Below, piece after piece: positions 42,620 through 51,531 of a stretch of 64,000 nt of DNA (the stretch's first letter is position 1; every line of letters starts with the position of its first letter). The stretch covers positions 61,279-125,278 of the forward strand of contig DVJE01000044.1 in the NCBI GenBank assembly GCA_018716975.1, written 5' to 3'. The translations under genes were made by a program, and so were the position numbers. The notes below the pieces were generated by a model. That model saw only the letters and a program-made list of their open reading frames with translations. It was not told the origin of the DNA and ran no database searches. The stretch comes from Candidatus Gallacutalibacter stercoravium (GTDB lineage Bacteria > Bacillota > Clostridia > Oscillospirales > Acutalibacteraceae).

Positions 42620-44098
42620 ATGAACACCGTACATATTTTGTATCCCGAACACATCGGCACCATCAACCCCAACATTTACGGCCATTTCTCCGAGCATATC
42701 GGCGGCGTATTTTACGATGGCATCTGGGTGGGGGAGGATTCCAAGGTGCCCAACATCCACGGCTTTCGCAAAGAGTTGGTGGAGCTGTTTGCCAAAATTA
42801 AGCCCCCGGTGCTGCGTTGGCCCGGCGGCTGCTTTGCCGAGACCTACGATTGGCGCGACGGCATCGGCCCCAGAGAGAAGCGCCCCACCACGGTAAACTG
42901 GTGGTATAACGACGACGGGCGGCTGGAAAGCAACCAGGTGGGCACTCACGAGTTTGTGGAGTTTTGCTCCCTAGTGGGGGCTAAGCCCTGTTTTGCAGCC
43001 AACGCCACCACCACAACGCCGATGGAAATCCGCAATTGGATGGAATACTGCCTCTTCCCAGAGGGATCCACCACGCTGGCCCAGCTGCGCGGGCAAAACG
43101 GTTCCCCTGCGCCCTTCGACATCCCTTATTGGGGCTTGGGCAACGAGAACTGGGGCGGCGGCGGCAACATGACGCCGGAGGATTATGCGGCAGTATACCG
43201 CAAATACGCTATGGTGTGCGACAGTGTGGCCAGAAGCCGTGCCTTTGTGGCCTGCGGCCCCAACGGCAACAGCTTGGATTGGACCCGCCGCTTTTTCCAA
43301 AAATTGTTTGACGGGTTGGACGGCCATCCCAACAACTGCAAAATAGACGGTTATGCAGTGCACTATTATTGCGGCACGGCGGGCACCGCCACCCAATTTA
43401 CCAAGGAACAGTGGTACGAGCTGTTGACAAAGGCGGCCTATATGGAAGATATTATTGTGCAACAGCGCGGGGTGATGGATTCTTATGATCCGCAGCGCCG
43501 TATCGGCATGGTGGTGGACGAATGGGGCTGCTGGCACCAGGGCGGCTCCGGCCCCTCTAAGGGCTATAACCTGTTTGAGCAGCAGAGCACCATGCGCGAC
43601 GCCGTAGTGGCCGGTATGACGCTGAACATCTTTAACAACCACTGCGATAAGGTCATGATGGCCAACGTGGCTCAGTTGGTGAACAACCTGCATTCGCTGT
43701 TCCTGGCCGGCGGCGATCAGCTGGTTGCCACCCCCAACTATTATGTATTCGACATGATGAAGGAGCACCAGGGCGCCGGTGGGCTGCGTACCGTGGTGGA
43801 GGCAGAGCAGGCTGGGAACATCGCCCAGGTGAGCGCTTCGGCCTCGGTGAAGGACGGCAAGACCTTGGTGACCCTGGTGAATACCAGCTACGACCAAGAG
43901 GCAGAGGTGCGCCTGGCGTTGCAGGGCGGCGGCTTTGCGGGCGACGGCGAGCTGGTGTGCCTGAGCGCCAAGCCGGATGCTTACAACACCTTTGAGGATC
44001 CCCAGGCGGTTCGCCCGGTGAGCAGCAAAGTGGCGCTAAACGGCAGCGAGGCGGTTGTAACCCTGCCCGCCGCTTCGGTTTGCTGCCTGCGGTTTTAG
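42620..44098 (+). CDS. abfA: GH51 alpha-L-arabinofuranosidase, intracellular
   Basis: The 492-residue protein has no signal peptide and matches GH51 throughout: YGHFSEHIGGVFYDGIWVG at the N-terminus, LRWPGGCFAETYDWRDGIG, acid/base E176 in GLGNENWG, nucleophile E301 in VVDEWG, and a C-terminal beta-sandwich. It removes arabinose from imported arabinoxylan or arabinan oligosaccharides in the cytoplasm. The ATG follows AAAGGA. It is the single gene behind the promoter/operator just upstream and is probably induced when an arabinose-containing sugar binds the adjacent LacI-family regulator. Confidence 0.92.
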   Translation: MNTVHILYPEHIGTINPNIYGHFSEHIGGVFYDGIWVGEDSKVPNIHGFRKELVELFAKIKPPVLRWPGGCFAETYDWRDGIGPREKRPTTVNWWYNDDGRLESNQVGTHEFVEFCSLVGAKPCFAANATTTTPMEIRNWMEYCLFPEGSTTLAQLRGQNGSPAPFDIPYWGLGNENWGGGGNMTPEDYAAVYRKYAMVCDSVARSRAFVACGPNGNSLDWTRRFFQKLFDGLDGHPNNCKIDGYAVHYYCGTAGTATQFTKEQWYELLTKAAYMEDIIVQQRGVMDSYDPQRRIGMVVDEWGCWHQGGSGPSKGYNLFEQQSTMRDAVVAGMTLNIFNNHCDKVMMANVAQLVNNLHSLFLAGGDQLVATPNYYVFDMMKEHQGAGGLRTVVEAEQAGNIAQVSASASVKDGKTLVTLVNTSYDQEAEVRLALQGGGFAGDGELVCLSAKPDAYNTFEDPQAVRPVSSKVALNGSEAVVTLPAASVCCLRF

Positions 44099-44157
44099 AA
44101 TTTTGCGCCGGCACAAACCACCAATGTAAAAACAGTTGCATATTTGCACGGCGGATA

Positions 44158-44197
44158 AAACAGCAAGGGGAGCGCTGCAGCGCTCCCCTTGCTGTTT
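44158..44197. terminator. Long perfect hairpin between convergent genes
   Basis: A perfect 20-bp inverted repeat without spacer (44158-44177 with 44178-44197), with A-rich left and T-rich right ends, separates the arabinofuranosidase gene and the minus-strand UroD-like gene and can terminate both. Confidence 0.8.
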
Positions 44198-44261
44198 GTT
44201 GCGGTGAAAGGTTTGATAGACCGATAAACATTTTGTACCTAGCCTATCCCGAACCGTCTGT

Positions 44262-45380
44262 TTATGATAAGGAAAAATCCGGTTCTAAGGCCCGCGGACC
44301 CAGCTCGGCCAACAGGCGGGAAACGGCCTCCATATTGCCAATGGGGGTGCCGTAGGGCACCGCGTCGCCGGTGCTGAGGATAAAGCCGCGCTTATCCTTT
44401 AGCTGTTGCAGCAGGTGCAGCACAGTGTCTACCGTTTGCTGCTGGGTCATGGCCGCCAAAGAAGGCGGGTCGATACCGCCGATGATGAGCTTGCTGCCCC
44501 AGCGGGCGCGGGCGTCCCATGCACACAGATCGCCGGTTTCGGGCGGGCACAAAGAGTCCACACCGTCCTGCCTGCCGCTGCCCACCTCGTCGATAAAGCC
44601 GGTTAGCTTGCCGCACATGTGGGTGATGAACAGCTTACCGGCGCGGTGCATGGCGTCGGCGTAGTCGTTGATGGCCGGTAGGGAGTAGTTGACAAACATA
44701 TTCTTGCTCATCACCGTGGTGGAGGTGTCTTCATAATCGATCACCACATCGCAGGGATACTGGGCCAGCGCTTCGTATTGGCGCAGGTTGCGCTGATGCA
44801 TGGCGTCAAACAATTCCTCCATCTCGTCGGGATAGTCGGCCATCAGATATACGGTGTTTTCCACCCCGGCCACATGTTGCAGCAGTTCCTGCACCGGGCT
44901 CATGTTTCCGCTGGGGGTGGCGATGCCGTCATCGCCGATTTCGGCTTCTCGGGCCAAAAACTCCTCCACCCGGGGCTGGTAAAAGGTGTTGCGGGCGATA
45001 TATGTGTAAACGCGGATATCGTCCAAAGACTGAACCATATTCTTTGTAATATAGCTGGTGCGCCCCGAAGCGCGGCGTTCCACATAAAGGGAACCTACAG
45101 GGGTGTCGAACCAGGTGCGGGAGGTATCGCCGCTTTGCTCCTCTCGGGTGGAAACACCCTCCATCACATCGCGGGGGTTGCACACATGGCGCTCCATAAT
45201 GTCGCAGCCGATGCGGCGCATGGCGGCAAGGATATCCAGGTGAATGCCCTGTTCGGGCAGGGAACTGATAAAGTACCCGTCGATAAGGGGCGCCCAGGGT
45301 AGGCGATCGGTGGGCTGGCGGTGCAGTGCAGCGGTGAGCCGCTGGCGGCCGGTCATTTGCGGGGTTTGCGTGGTGGACAT
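44262..45380 (-). CDS. Uroporphyrinogen decarboxylase/MtaA-family protein
   Basis: The 372-residue protein starts with MTGRQRLTAALHRQPTDRLPWAP, the standard opening of UroD/MtaA relatives, and has GNMSPVQELLQHVAGVENT, an active-site region with HMCGKLTGFIDE, and a C-terminal STGDAVPYGTPIGNMEAV like methylcobamide:CoM methyltransferases. The H-x-C pair is the zinc-ligand motif of MtaA-type enzymes. It is divergent from an AraC regulator, a common layout for corrinoid-dependent or sugar-linked UroD-like genes, but no corrinoid protein is encoded nearby. The ATG follows AAAGGAGG. Confidence 0.8.
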   Translation of the reverse strand: MSTTQTPQMTGRQRLTAALHRQPTDRLPWAPLIDGYFISSLPEQGIHLDILAAMRRIGCDIMERHVCNPRDVMEGVSTREEQSGDTSRTWFDTPVGSLYVERRASGRTSYITKNMVQSLDDIRVYTYIARNTFYQPRVEEFLAREAEIGDDGIATPSGNMSPVQELLQHVAGVENTVYLMADYPDEMEELFDAMHQRNLRQYEALAQYPCDVVIDYEDTSTTVMSKNMFVNYSLPAINDYADAMHRAGKLFITHMCGKLTGFIDEVGSGRQDGVDSLCPPETGDLCAWDARARWGSKLIIGGIDPPSLAAMTQQQTVDTVLHLLQQLKDKRGFILSTGDAVPYGTPIGNMEAVSRLLAELGPRALEPDFSLS

Positions 45381-45408
45381 AAGCTTCCTCCTTTTTGATT
45401 TTGACTTT

Positions 45409-45437
45409 TTGACATTGCGAAAAGAGTCTGGTAAGCT
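45409..45437 (+). promoter_or_regulatory. Putative promoter of the AraC-family gene
   Basis: A consensus -35 TTGACA (45409-45414) is followed after 17 bases by the weak -10 TAAGCT (45432-45437). Confidence 0.4.
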
Positions 45438-45515
45438 TTGTTTATATGGCTTTGTGCCGGTTGGTTATAAATTTGTGACAGCTGCGGTTGTTACCCGCAT
45501 TATACCGCGCTGCTC

Positions 45516-46514
45516 ATGAGAAACGCAATGACAGATGTTGACCGATTCCTTCATTATTTTGACAAAATAGAGGATTGTGCGATGGATGCTGTGATGCAAA
45601 CGCAAAAGGGGGCGGGTTTGTCGCCCTATGTTATCGCCTGCGGGCAGACCCGGCTGGAGGAATGCCCGCCGCAGGGCTCCTGCGGGGAGCTGCGCACCGT
45701 GGGCTGGTATGAACTGGAATTGATGGAGGATACCGACGGCGGTGGCGTATATACCGACGGGGTATTTTTGCCAGCCCGCAGCGGCGATTTGTTTTTCCGC
45801 CGGCCGGGCATGCGGGTGGCGGGGGTTTCGGCCTATGGGTGTGCCAGCGTTATTTTCGACGCCCAATGGGACAACGCGCTTTGCCAACCGTATAGCCAGC
45901 CCATTTATCGGGATGCGCCCGCCTGGCAGGTGGAACACATCGCGCGCAGGGATCGGCAAAGCGCAGGCGGAGTAAGCGGAGCAAGTGGAGCAGGCGCGGC
46001 TTTTTTGTGGGAGCTGCCTGCGGTTATCCCGCTGCCGGATCCGCAACGGGCGCGGGGGTTGCTCAAGGATTGCTTCGTGCGGTATGTGGAGCGGGATCCG
46101 GCCTTTGGTTTTTACGCAGCCCGGGTGGTGTTTGAGTTGCTGGCTGCTTTGCGGGATGCGTCAGCCGGCACGGAGGGTGCAGGCGGCCGGGAAGCAGTGC
46201 GGCGTGCCGAGCGGATTTTGCAGGAGAAATATGCCGGGCCGGTGCGTCTGGCGGCGTTGGCGGACGCAGTGGGGCTTAATCCAGAATATCTGTGCCGCTT
46301 GTTTAAACGGGAAACGGGGCAAAGCCCCATTGCGCGGCTGCTGGATATCCGCTTAAGTCATGCCCGCCGTCTGCTGCTGACCACAGAACGGCCCATGAAA
46401 GAAATTGCCGTTGAATGCGGCTTTGTTAGCGAAACTTATTTTTACACAGCCTTTCGCCGCAGGGAGGGCATGGCGCCGGGGGAATACCGGCGGCGGCACA
46501 AAATGCGGTTATAA
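45516..46514 (+). CDS. AraC-family transcriptional regulator
   Basis: The 332-residue protein has an N-terminal cupin-like sensing domain, a short Gly/Ser/Ala linker near 150-165 (GGVSGASGAGAA) and a C-terminal pair of HTH motifs (VRLAALADAVGLNPEYLCRL and MKEIAVECGFVSETYFYTAF) followed by the PGEYRRRHK end typical of AraC. The ATG at 45516 has no clear ribosome-binding site; 45528 is an alternative. It is divergent from the UroD/MtaA-like gene and probably activates it in response to a small molecule. Confidence 0.85.
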   Translation: MRNAMTDVDRFLHYFDKIEDCAMDAVMQTQKGAGLSPYVIACGQTRLEECPPQGSCGELRTVGWYELELMEDTDGGGVYTDGVFLPARSGDLFFRRPGMRVAGVSAYGCASVIFDAQWDNALCQPYSQPIYRDAPAWQVEHIARRDRQSAGGVSGASGAGAAFLWELPAVIPLPDPQRARGLLKDCFVRYVERDPAFGFYAARVVFELLAALRDASAGTEGAGGREAVRRAERILQEKYAGPVRLAALADAVGLNPEYLCRLFKRETGQSPIARLLDIRLSHARRLLLTTERPMKEIAVECGFVSETYFYTAFRRREGMAPGEYRRRHKMRL

Positions 46515-46545
46515 ACAAAAGCCCGACAGAAAATGCACAAAATTT

Positions 46546-46574
46546 TTGAATTTGCCGCTATAGCATGCTATAAT
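46546..46574 (+). promoter_or_regulatory. Promoter of the paaK-iorAB operon
   Basis: TTGAAT (46546-46551), 17-base spacer, TATAAT (46569-46574). A GC-rich 100-base leader follows before the start codon. Confidence 0.7.
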
Positions 46575-46679
46575 ATTGGCAATGCGCTGTTTTATCATGT
46601 AAAAGCGCAGGTTTGGTATGAAAGGCGCTGCGCTGCCGGGCGGCCGGCGGCCGGCTAACAAATAAGAGGAAGTGCCGAT

Positions 46680-47993
46680 ATGTTTTTTCAAAAGGATTTG
46701 GAAACTATGCCACGCGCCGAGCTGGAGGCGCTGCAGCTGCAACGGCTGAAAAGGATTGTAGATTACTGCTACAACAATGTTCCGTTTTACCATGAGCGGC
46801 TCAACCGGGCGGGCGTTACGTCGGGCGACAAGATAAAAACCCTGTCGGATGTGCAGTATCTGCCTTATACCACCAAGGATGATATCCGCGACAATTACCC
46901 CTTTCAGATGTTGGCCCAACCTATGAGCAAGATTGTGCGCATTCACGCCTCGTCGGGCACCACGGGCAAGCCCACGGTGGGGGTATATACCCAAAGAGAT
47001 TTGGATAACTGGTCGGATCAGGTGGCCCGCGTGGCCGTTGGCGGCGGCGCCACAGCCGACGATATTATTCAAATTTCTTTTGGCTACGGGCTGTTTACCG
47101 GAGCACTGGGGCTGCATTACGGTCTAGAAAAGCTGGGCGCCACGGTCATTCCCGCTTCCAGCGGCAACACCCAAAAGCAGCTGATGATGTTCCGGGATTT
47201 TGGGGTGACCGGTTTGGTGGCAACCCCCAGTTATGCGCTGTATCTAAGCGAATGCATGAAAGAGGCAGGGTACCCCCGCAGCGATTACAAGCTGCGCATC
47301 GGGCTGCTGGGCTCAGAAAGCTGCACCCCCGAGATGCGGGATCAGATTGAGCACAATATGCAGATTTTTGTTTCCGATAATTACGGCATGACCGAGCTAG
47401 GCGGCCCCGGAGTGGCGGGCGAATGCGAGCTGCGCTGTGGGCTGCATTTTGCCGAAGATCACTTCTTGCCGGAGATCATCGACTCCGACACAGGCGAGCA
47501 CAAGGCGCCCGGCGAGGCTGGCGAGCTGGTGGTGACCACGCTTACGCGGGAGGGCATGCCGGTGCTGCGCTACCGCACCAAAGACATCACCCGCTTGACC
47601 TATGAGCCCTGTGCATGCGGGCGCACCCATGCCCGTATGCAAAAGGTGATGGGCCGCACCGACGACATGCTCATCATCAAGGGGGTAAACGTGTTCCCCA
47701 CCCAGATAGAAAGCGTTCTGGTGGGTATGGAGCACGTAGGTCCCCACTACCAGCTGGTGGTGCGCAAAAAGAATTTTATGGATACTCTAGAGGTCAAGGT
47801 GGAGCTGCTTAGCGCCGAGCTGCTGGAACATTTCGGCGAGTTGGAGGCGTTGCAGCGCAATATTCACGATAGGCTCAAAAGCGTGCTGGGCTTAGAGACC
47901 AAGGTAACCCTGGTGGAACCCAAAACGCTGGAGCGTTTTCAAGGCAAGGCCAAGCGCATTTTGGATTTGCGCAATGAGCCGGAACAGAACTAA
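46680..47993 (+). CDS. paaK: Phenylacetate-CoA ligase
   Basis: The 437-residue adenylate-forming enzyme has the PaaK hallmarks: ASSGTTGKPTVGVYT (about 90-104), DNYGMTELGGPGVAGEC, YRTKDITRLTYEPCACGRTHARM and GRTDDMLIIKGVNVFPTQIE near the C-terminal lid. It activates aryl acetates (phenylacetate, indoleacetate) to CoA thioesters with ATP. It is the first gene of a four-gene operon with indolepyruvate oxidoreductase, so it can interconvert the acid and thioester forms of aromatic amino-acid breakdown products. The ATG follows AAGAGGAAG. Confidence 0.92.
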   Translation: MFFQKDLETMPRAELEALQLQRLKRIVDYCYNNVPFYHERLNRAGVTSGDKIKTLSDVQYLPYTTKDDIRDNYPFQMLAQPMSKIVRIHASSGTTGKPTVGVYTQRDLDNWSDQVARVAVGGGATADDIIQISFGYGLFTGALGLHYGLEKLGATVIPASSGNTQKQLMMFRDFGVTGLVATPSYALYLSECMKEAGYPRSDYKLRIGLLGSESCTPEMRDQIEHNMQIFVSDNYGMTELGGPGVAGECELRCGLHFAEDHFLPEIIDSDTGEHKAPGEAGELVVTTLTREGMPVLRYRTKDITRLTYEPCACGRTHARMQKVMGRTDDMLIIKGVNVFPTQIESVLVGMEHVGPHYQLVVRKKNFMDTLEVKVELLSAELLEHFGELEALQRNIHDRLKSVLGLETKVTLVEPKTLERFQGKAKRILDLRNEPEQN

Positions 47994-48044
47994 GCGCCGG
48001 AATAAGCGTTTTTTGACCAGAGGCGAAAGGATGGATAGATACAT

Positions 48045-49769
48045 ATGAAGCAACTGTTGTTAGGCAACGAGGCTGTTGCCCGGGGCCTGTATGAGGCGGG
48101 CGTGTCTTTTGTGTCCAGCTACCCGGGCACGCCCAGCACCGAGATCACCGAAGCGGCGGTGAAATACGATGAAATCACCTGCGAATGGGCTCCCAACGAA
48201 AAGGTGGGTGTGGAGTCCGCCGCCGGCGCCAGCTTCGCCGGCGCACGCTCCTTTAGCGCCATGAAGCACGTGGGCTTAAACGTGGCAGCCGACCCGGTGT
48301 TCACTATGTCGTATATCGGCGTTAACGGCGGTATGGTTATCGGCGTAGCCGACGATCCGGGTATGCACTCCTCGCAAAACGAGCAAGATAGCCGCAACTA
48401 TGCCATTGCGGCCAAGCTGCCCATGCTGGAGCCTGCCGACAGCGCCGAGTGCCGGGATTTTACCAAGATGGCCTATGAATTGTCGGAACAGTTTGATACG
48501 CCGGTGCTGCTGCGCTTAACCACGCGTATTTCTCATTCCCGCAGCTTGGTAGAGCTGTGTGAGCGGGCAGAGCGCCCCTGCAAGCCCTATGAAAAGAACC
48601 CGGCTAAGAATGTGATGCTGCCCGCCTTTGCCAAAATAAAGCATCCGTTGGTAGAGGAACGCACCTGCAAGTTGACCCAGTGGGCTGAGCAGGCCGACAT
48701 GAACCGCATAGAGGATAACGGCGCCAAGGTCGGCGTTATCTGCGCGGGATCTTGCTATCAATACACCCACGAGGCCATGGGCGACAGCGTTTCTTATTTG
48801 AAGCTGGGCATGGTGCATCCGCTGCCGGTGGATTTGATTAAGAAGTTTGCTTCTATGGTGGAAACCCTTTATGTGGTGGAAGAGCTGGATGATATTATTG
48901 AAAGCCACTGCGCCAAAATCGGCGTTAAAGTGATTGGCAAAGAGATATTCCCCCGCTGCGGCGAGTTTGACCAAAGCCTGGTGCGCCAAAAGCTCACAGG
49001 TGAAAGCCTGCCGGTGCAATCATTGGATACCGATGTTCCGGTGCGCCCGCCGGTTATGTGTTGCGGATGCCCCCACCGCGGTCTGTTTTACGCCTTAAAG
49101 CGGGAAGGGGTGTATGTTTCAGGCGATATCGGCTGCTACACCCTGGGCGCCAGCGCGCCCCTAGGCATGATGGATACCTGCGTATGTATGGGGGCGTCGG
49201 TATCTGCCCTGCATGGCTACAACAAGGTGCTGGGCGAAAAGAGCGAGAAAAAGTCGGTGGCTGTCATCGGCGATTCCACCTTTATCCATTCGGGCATTAC
49301 AGGGCTGATTGATATCGCCTACAATGCCTCCAATTCGGTGGTGGTGGTGCTGGATAACTCCATTACAGGCATGACCGGCCACCAGCAAAACCCCACCACG
49401 GGCTACAACATCAAGGGCGACCCCGCCACGGCGGTGGATCTAGAAGCGCTGTGCAAGGCGGTGGGTATACAGCGTGTGCGCGTGTGCGATCCCTACGATA
49501 TTAAGCAAACCCGCCAGGTGATTCACGAAGAGCTGCAGGCAGACGGCCCGTCGGTGGTTATCTCACGCAGGCCCTGCGCGCTGCTGAAATCAGTGAAGCA
49601 TAAGCCCGCCTTGGCAGTAGACGCCCAGCGCTGCATCGGCTGCAAGGCTTGCATGGGCATCGGCTGCCCGGCTATTTCTATGAAAGACGGCAAGGCGGCA
49701 ATCGATCGCACCCAGTGCGTAGGCTGCGGCGTATGCGAGGGTCTGTGCCCCAAAAACGCCATCGGTTGA
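48045..49769 (+). CDS. iorA: Indolepyruvate ferredoxin oxidoreductase alpha subunit
   Basis: The 574-residue subunit has the pyruvate-oxidoreductase-like domains: GNEAVARGLYEAGVSFVSSYPGTPSTEI at the start and, in the middle, the TPP-binding half with CCGCPHRGLFYAL, GDIGCYTLG and GDSTFIHSGITGL. It ends in a ferredoxin domain with two 4Fe-4S motifs (CIGCKACMGIGCP and CVGCGVCEGLCP). It oxidatively decarboxylates aryl-2-oxo acids to acyl-CoA, reducing ferredoxin. It is 51 bases behind paaK and 38 bases before iorB. Confidence 0.95.
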   Translation: MKQLLLGNEAVARGLYEAGVSFVSSYPGTPSTEITEAAVKYDEITCEWAPNEKVGVESAAGASFAGARSFSAMKHVGLNVAADPVFTMSYIGVNGGMVIGVADDPGMHSSQNEQDSRNYAIAAKLPMLEPADSAECRDFTKMAYELSEQFDTPVLLRLTTRISHSRSLVELCERAERPCKPYEKNPAKNVMLPAFAKIKHPLVEERTCKLTQWAEQADMNRIEDNGAKVGVICAGSCYQYTHEAMGDSVSYLKLGMVHPLPVDLIKKFASMVETLYVVEELDDIIESHCAKIGVKVIGKEIFPRCGEFDQSLVRQKLTGESLPVQSLDTDVPVRPPVMCCGCPHRGLFYALKREGVYVSGDIGCYTLGASAPLGMMDTCVCMGASVSALHGYNKVLGEKSEKKSVAVIGDSTFIHSGITGLIDIAYNASNSVVVVLDNSITGMTGHQQNPTTGYNIKGDPATAVDLEALCKAVGIQRVRVCDPYDIKQTRQVIHEELQADGPSVVISRRPCALLKSVKHKPALAVDAQRCIGCKACMGIGCPAISMKDGKAAIDRTQCVGCGVCEGLCPKNAIG

Positions 49770-49807
49770 TGCTATAACTATTAGGAAAATAAAGGAGTGC
49801 AGATACC

Positions 49808-50413
49808 ATGAGTATAAAAACAGATGGCGCGCAGAACAACGTTAAAAGCGTGTTGATCGTGGGCGTGGGCGGCCAAGGTACCCTGTTGGCCAGCCGCCTG
49901 TTGGGCGGCGCGATGGTGCGCGCAGGCTATGATGTAAAGGTATCCGAGGTGCATGGCATGAGCCAGCGCGGCGGCTCGGTGGTAACCTATGTTCGCTATG
50001 GGGATAAAGTGTATTCCCCCATTATTGAGCAGGGCGGGGCCGATACGGTGCTGGCCTTTGAACAGCTGGAGGCGGCTCGGTTCCTACCGTGGCTCAAACC
50101 CCAAGGAACGATGATTGTTAATACCCAGCAAATCGATCCCATGCCGGTTATCACAGGCAACGCTGCTTATCCTGACGGCTTGTTAGAACAAATGGAGGGC
50201 AAAGGGGTTCACGTGGTAGCCGCCGATGCGCTGGCCCTGGCTGAGCAGGCTGGTTCTTCCAAGGCGGTAAACGTGGTGCTTATCGGCTTGATGGCCCGCC
50301 GTTTGGAGCTCAGCTATGAAGAGTGGATCGACACCATCCGCGAAACAGTGCCGCCCAAATTTATCGATATGAATATCAAAGCGTTTGATTTGGGTTATCA
50401 TTACGGGGCGTAA
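49808..50413 (+). CDS. iorB: Indolepyruvate ferredoxin oxidoreductase beta subunit
   Basis: The 201-residue gamma-type domain protein has VLIVGVGGQGTLLASRLLGGA, SEVHGMSQRGGSVVTYVRYG and a C-terminal helical part, all typical of IorB. It pairs with IorA to form the active enzyme. The ATG follows AAAGGAG. Confidence 0.94.
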   Translation: MSIKTDGAQNNVKSVLIVGVGGQGTLLASRLLGGAMVRAGYDVKVSEVHGMSQRGGSVVTYVRYGDKVYSPIIEQGGADTVLAFEQLEAARFLPWLKPQGTMIVNTQQIDPMPVITGNAAYPDGLLEQMEGKGVHVVAADALALAEQAGSSKAVNVVLIGLMARRLELSYEEWIDTIRETVPPKFIDMNIKAFDLGYHYGA

Positions 50414-50481
50414 TGCTTCGCCGGCGCGCAAGCGCGGCATAGCGGTATATGATAGAAAAAACGATGAAAGGTGGCCGTGTT

Positions 50482-50913
50482 ATGCAGGTACAGCAGCTTT
50501 CAGTTTTTGTAGAGAACAAGGAGGGCCGCTTGGCCGAGATCACCGGGGTTTTGGCCAAGGCGGGCGTGGATATCCGTGCGGTTTCCGTGGCCGATACCCG
50601 CGAGTTCGGCATTTTGCGTTTGATTGTGGATAAGCCGGACACGGCCCACCAGGCGCTGCAGCAGGCGGGCTTTACCGCTTCGCTGACCAGTGTGATTGTG
50701 GTTAGCTTAGAGGATAAGCCAGGAGAGTTCGCCCGGGTACTTTCTATATTGGCAGAAAAACACCTTGGGGTGGAATATATGTATGCCTTCATTAGCCGGG
50801 ATCAAGGGCATGCCTGCGTAATTTTGCGGGTTAAGGATAACGAAGGCGCAGCGCAGGTTTTACACGCCGCAGGAGTACGTTTACTTTCAGGTGAAGAGAT
50901 TCAGCGCATGTAA
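50482..50913 (+). CDS. Tandem ACT-domain regulatory protein
   Basis: The 143-residue protein consists of two ACT domains: VQQLSVFVENKEGRLAEITG (1-70) and VIVVSLEDKPGEFARVLSIL (72-143). ACT domains bind amino acids. The gene follows iorB and often accompanies paaK-iorAB in Clostridia, where it probably senses an aromatic or branched amino acid and tunes the pathway. The ATG at 50482 follows GAAAGGTGG; a longer start at 50449 is less likely. Confidence 0.88.
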   Translation: MQVQQLSVFVENKEGRLAEITGVLAKAGVDIRAVSVADTREFGILRLIVDKPDTAHQALQQAGFTASLTSVIVVSLEDKPGEFARVLSILAEKHLGVEYMYAFISRDQGHACVILRVKDNEGAAQVLHAAGVRLLSGEEIQRM

Positions 50914-50948
50914 GCGTTGGCGCTGTGAAGGTGAAAAATAAATTTGCC

Positions 50949-50979
50949 AAAAACAGGGAGTTTTTCTCCCTGTTTTTTT
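50949..50979 (+). terminator. Terminator of the paaK-iorAB-ACT operon
   Basis: A perfect 12-bp stem (50949-50960 with 50966-50977) has a five-T loop and ends in a run of T residues. Confidence 0.85.
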
Positions 50980-51003
50980 GTGGGCAGCCGCCATCCGATA
51001 AGG

Positions 51004-51032
51004 TTGACAAACCGGCTGCCGGCGCGTAATAT
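51004..51032 (+). promoter_or_regulatory. Promoter of the M-box leader
   Basis: Consensus TTGACA (51004-51009), 17-base spacer and TAATAT (51027-51032); an overlapping TATAAT at 51030-51035 is also possible. Confidence 0.7.
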
Positions 51033-51044
51033 AATAAGTAAGGA

Positions 51045-51246
51045 GAATCATTCGGTAGGTGAGGTTACCACAGGGATACGGATTGCTGCCGCGCAAAGGT
51101 GGAGACACCCTTGAGCAGGTTAGCAGGCCGCGTCGTAAAGGCGCAGCCTAACGCAATTTCATCGCCCTGTGATGCTAAAGCTTGTACGCATGAACAGGTT
51201 GCCAAGCGTGTTTTACCCCGCCGAAGGATGCTTCGGCGGGGTTTTT
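51045..51246 (+). ncRNA. M-box (ykoK) magnesium riboswitch with terminator
   Basis: The leader carries the ordered conserved blocks of the M-box: GGTAGGTGAGG (from 51054), GGGATACGG followed by TTGCTGCCG, GGTGGAGACACC, AGCAGG, and near the 3' end GATGCTAAAGCTTGTACG. A 12-bp stem with a four-base loop (51215-51226 with 51231-51242) and T-run form the expression platform. M-boxes bind Mg2+ and stop transcription when it is plentiful; their usual targets are Mg2+ transporters (MgtA, MgtE, CorA). Here the next gene encodes only a soluble P-type ATPase fragment. Confidence 0.88.
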
Positions 51247-51531
51247 GCGCCGGTTATTTCCCACCGGTTTTGCCCATGCATATGGGCTGGCTCCTTATCG
51301 GCGCGATATTACTTTTCATTTTTGTGAGGTGAGATGGGATGGACGCAGGGAGTAGCAACGGCATAAAACCTGGCGGGCGAAGCCGCGGGGTAGGGCTGCG
51401 CATATTGTTGTCCTTCCCCATCGATCGGCCCGTGTAATTTGCGGGTCCCAGGATATGCCGCTTCGTTTTCCGTTTTATGTCTGCCTTCCGCGAGTTGATG
51501 AGTCGCTTGTTGAGAACGGAGGTAAGACAAT
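51247..51531 (+). other. Leader region between M-box terminator and the ATPase-fragment gene
   Basis: This 285-base stretch holds no clear gene. A tiny frame at 51274-51330 would encode an 18-residue hydrophobic helix (GWLLIGAILLFIFV), reminiscent in form of small Mg2+-pump partner peptides, but it has no ribosome-binding site. A GGAGG site close to 51525 belongs to the next gene. Confidence 0.4.
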
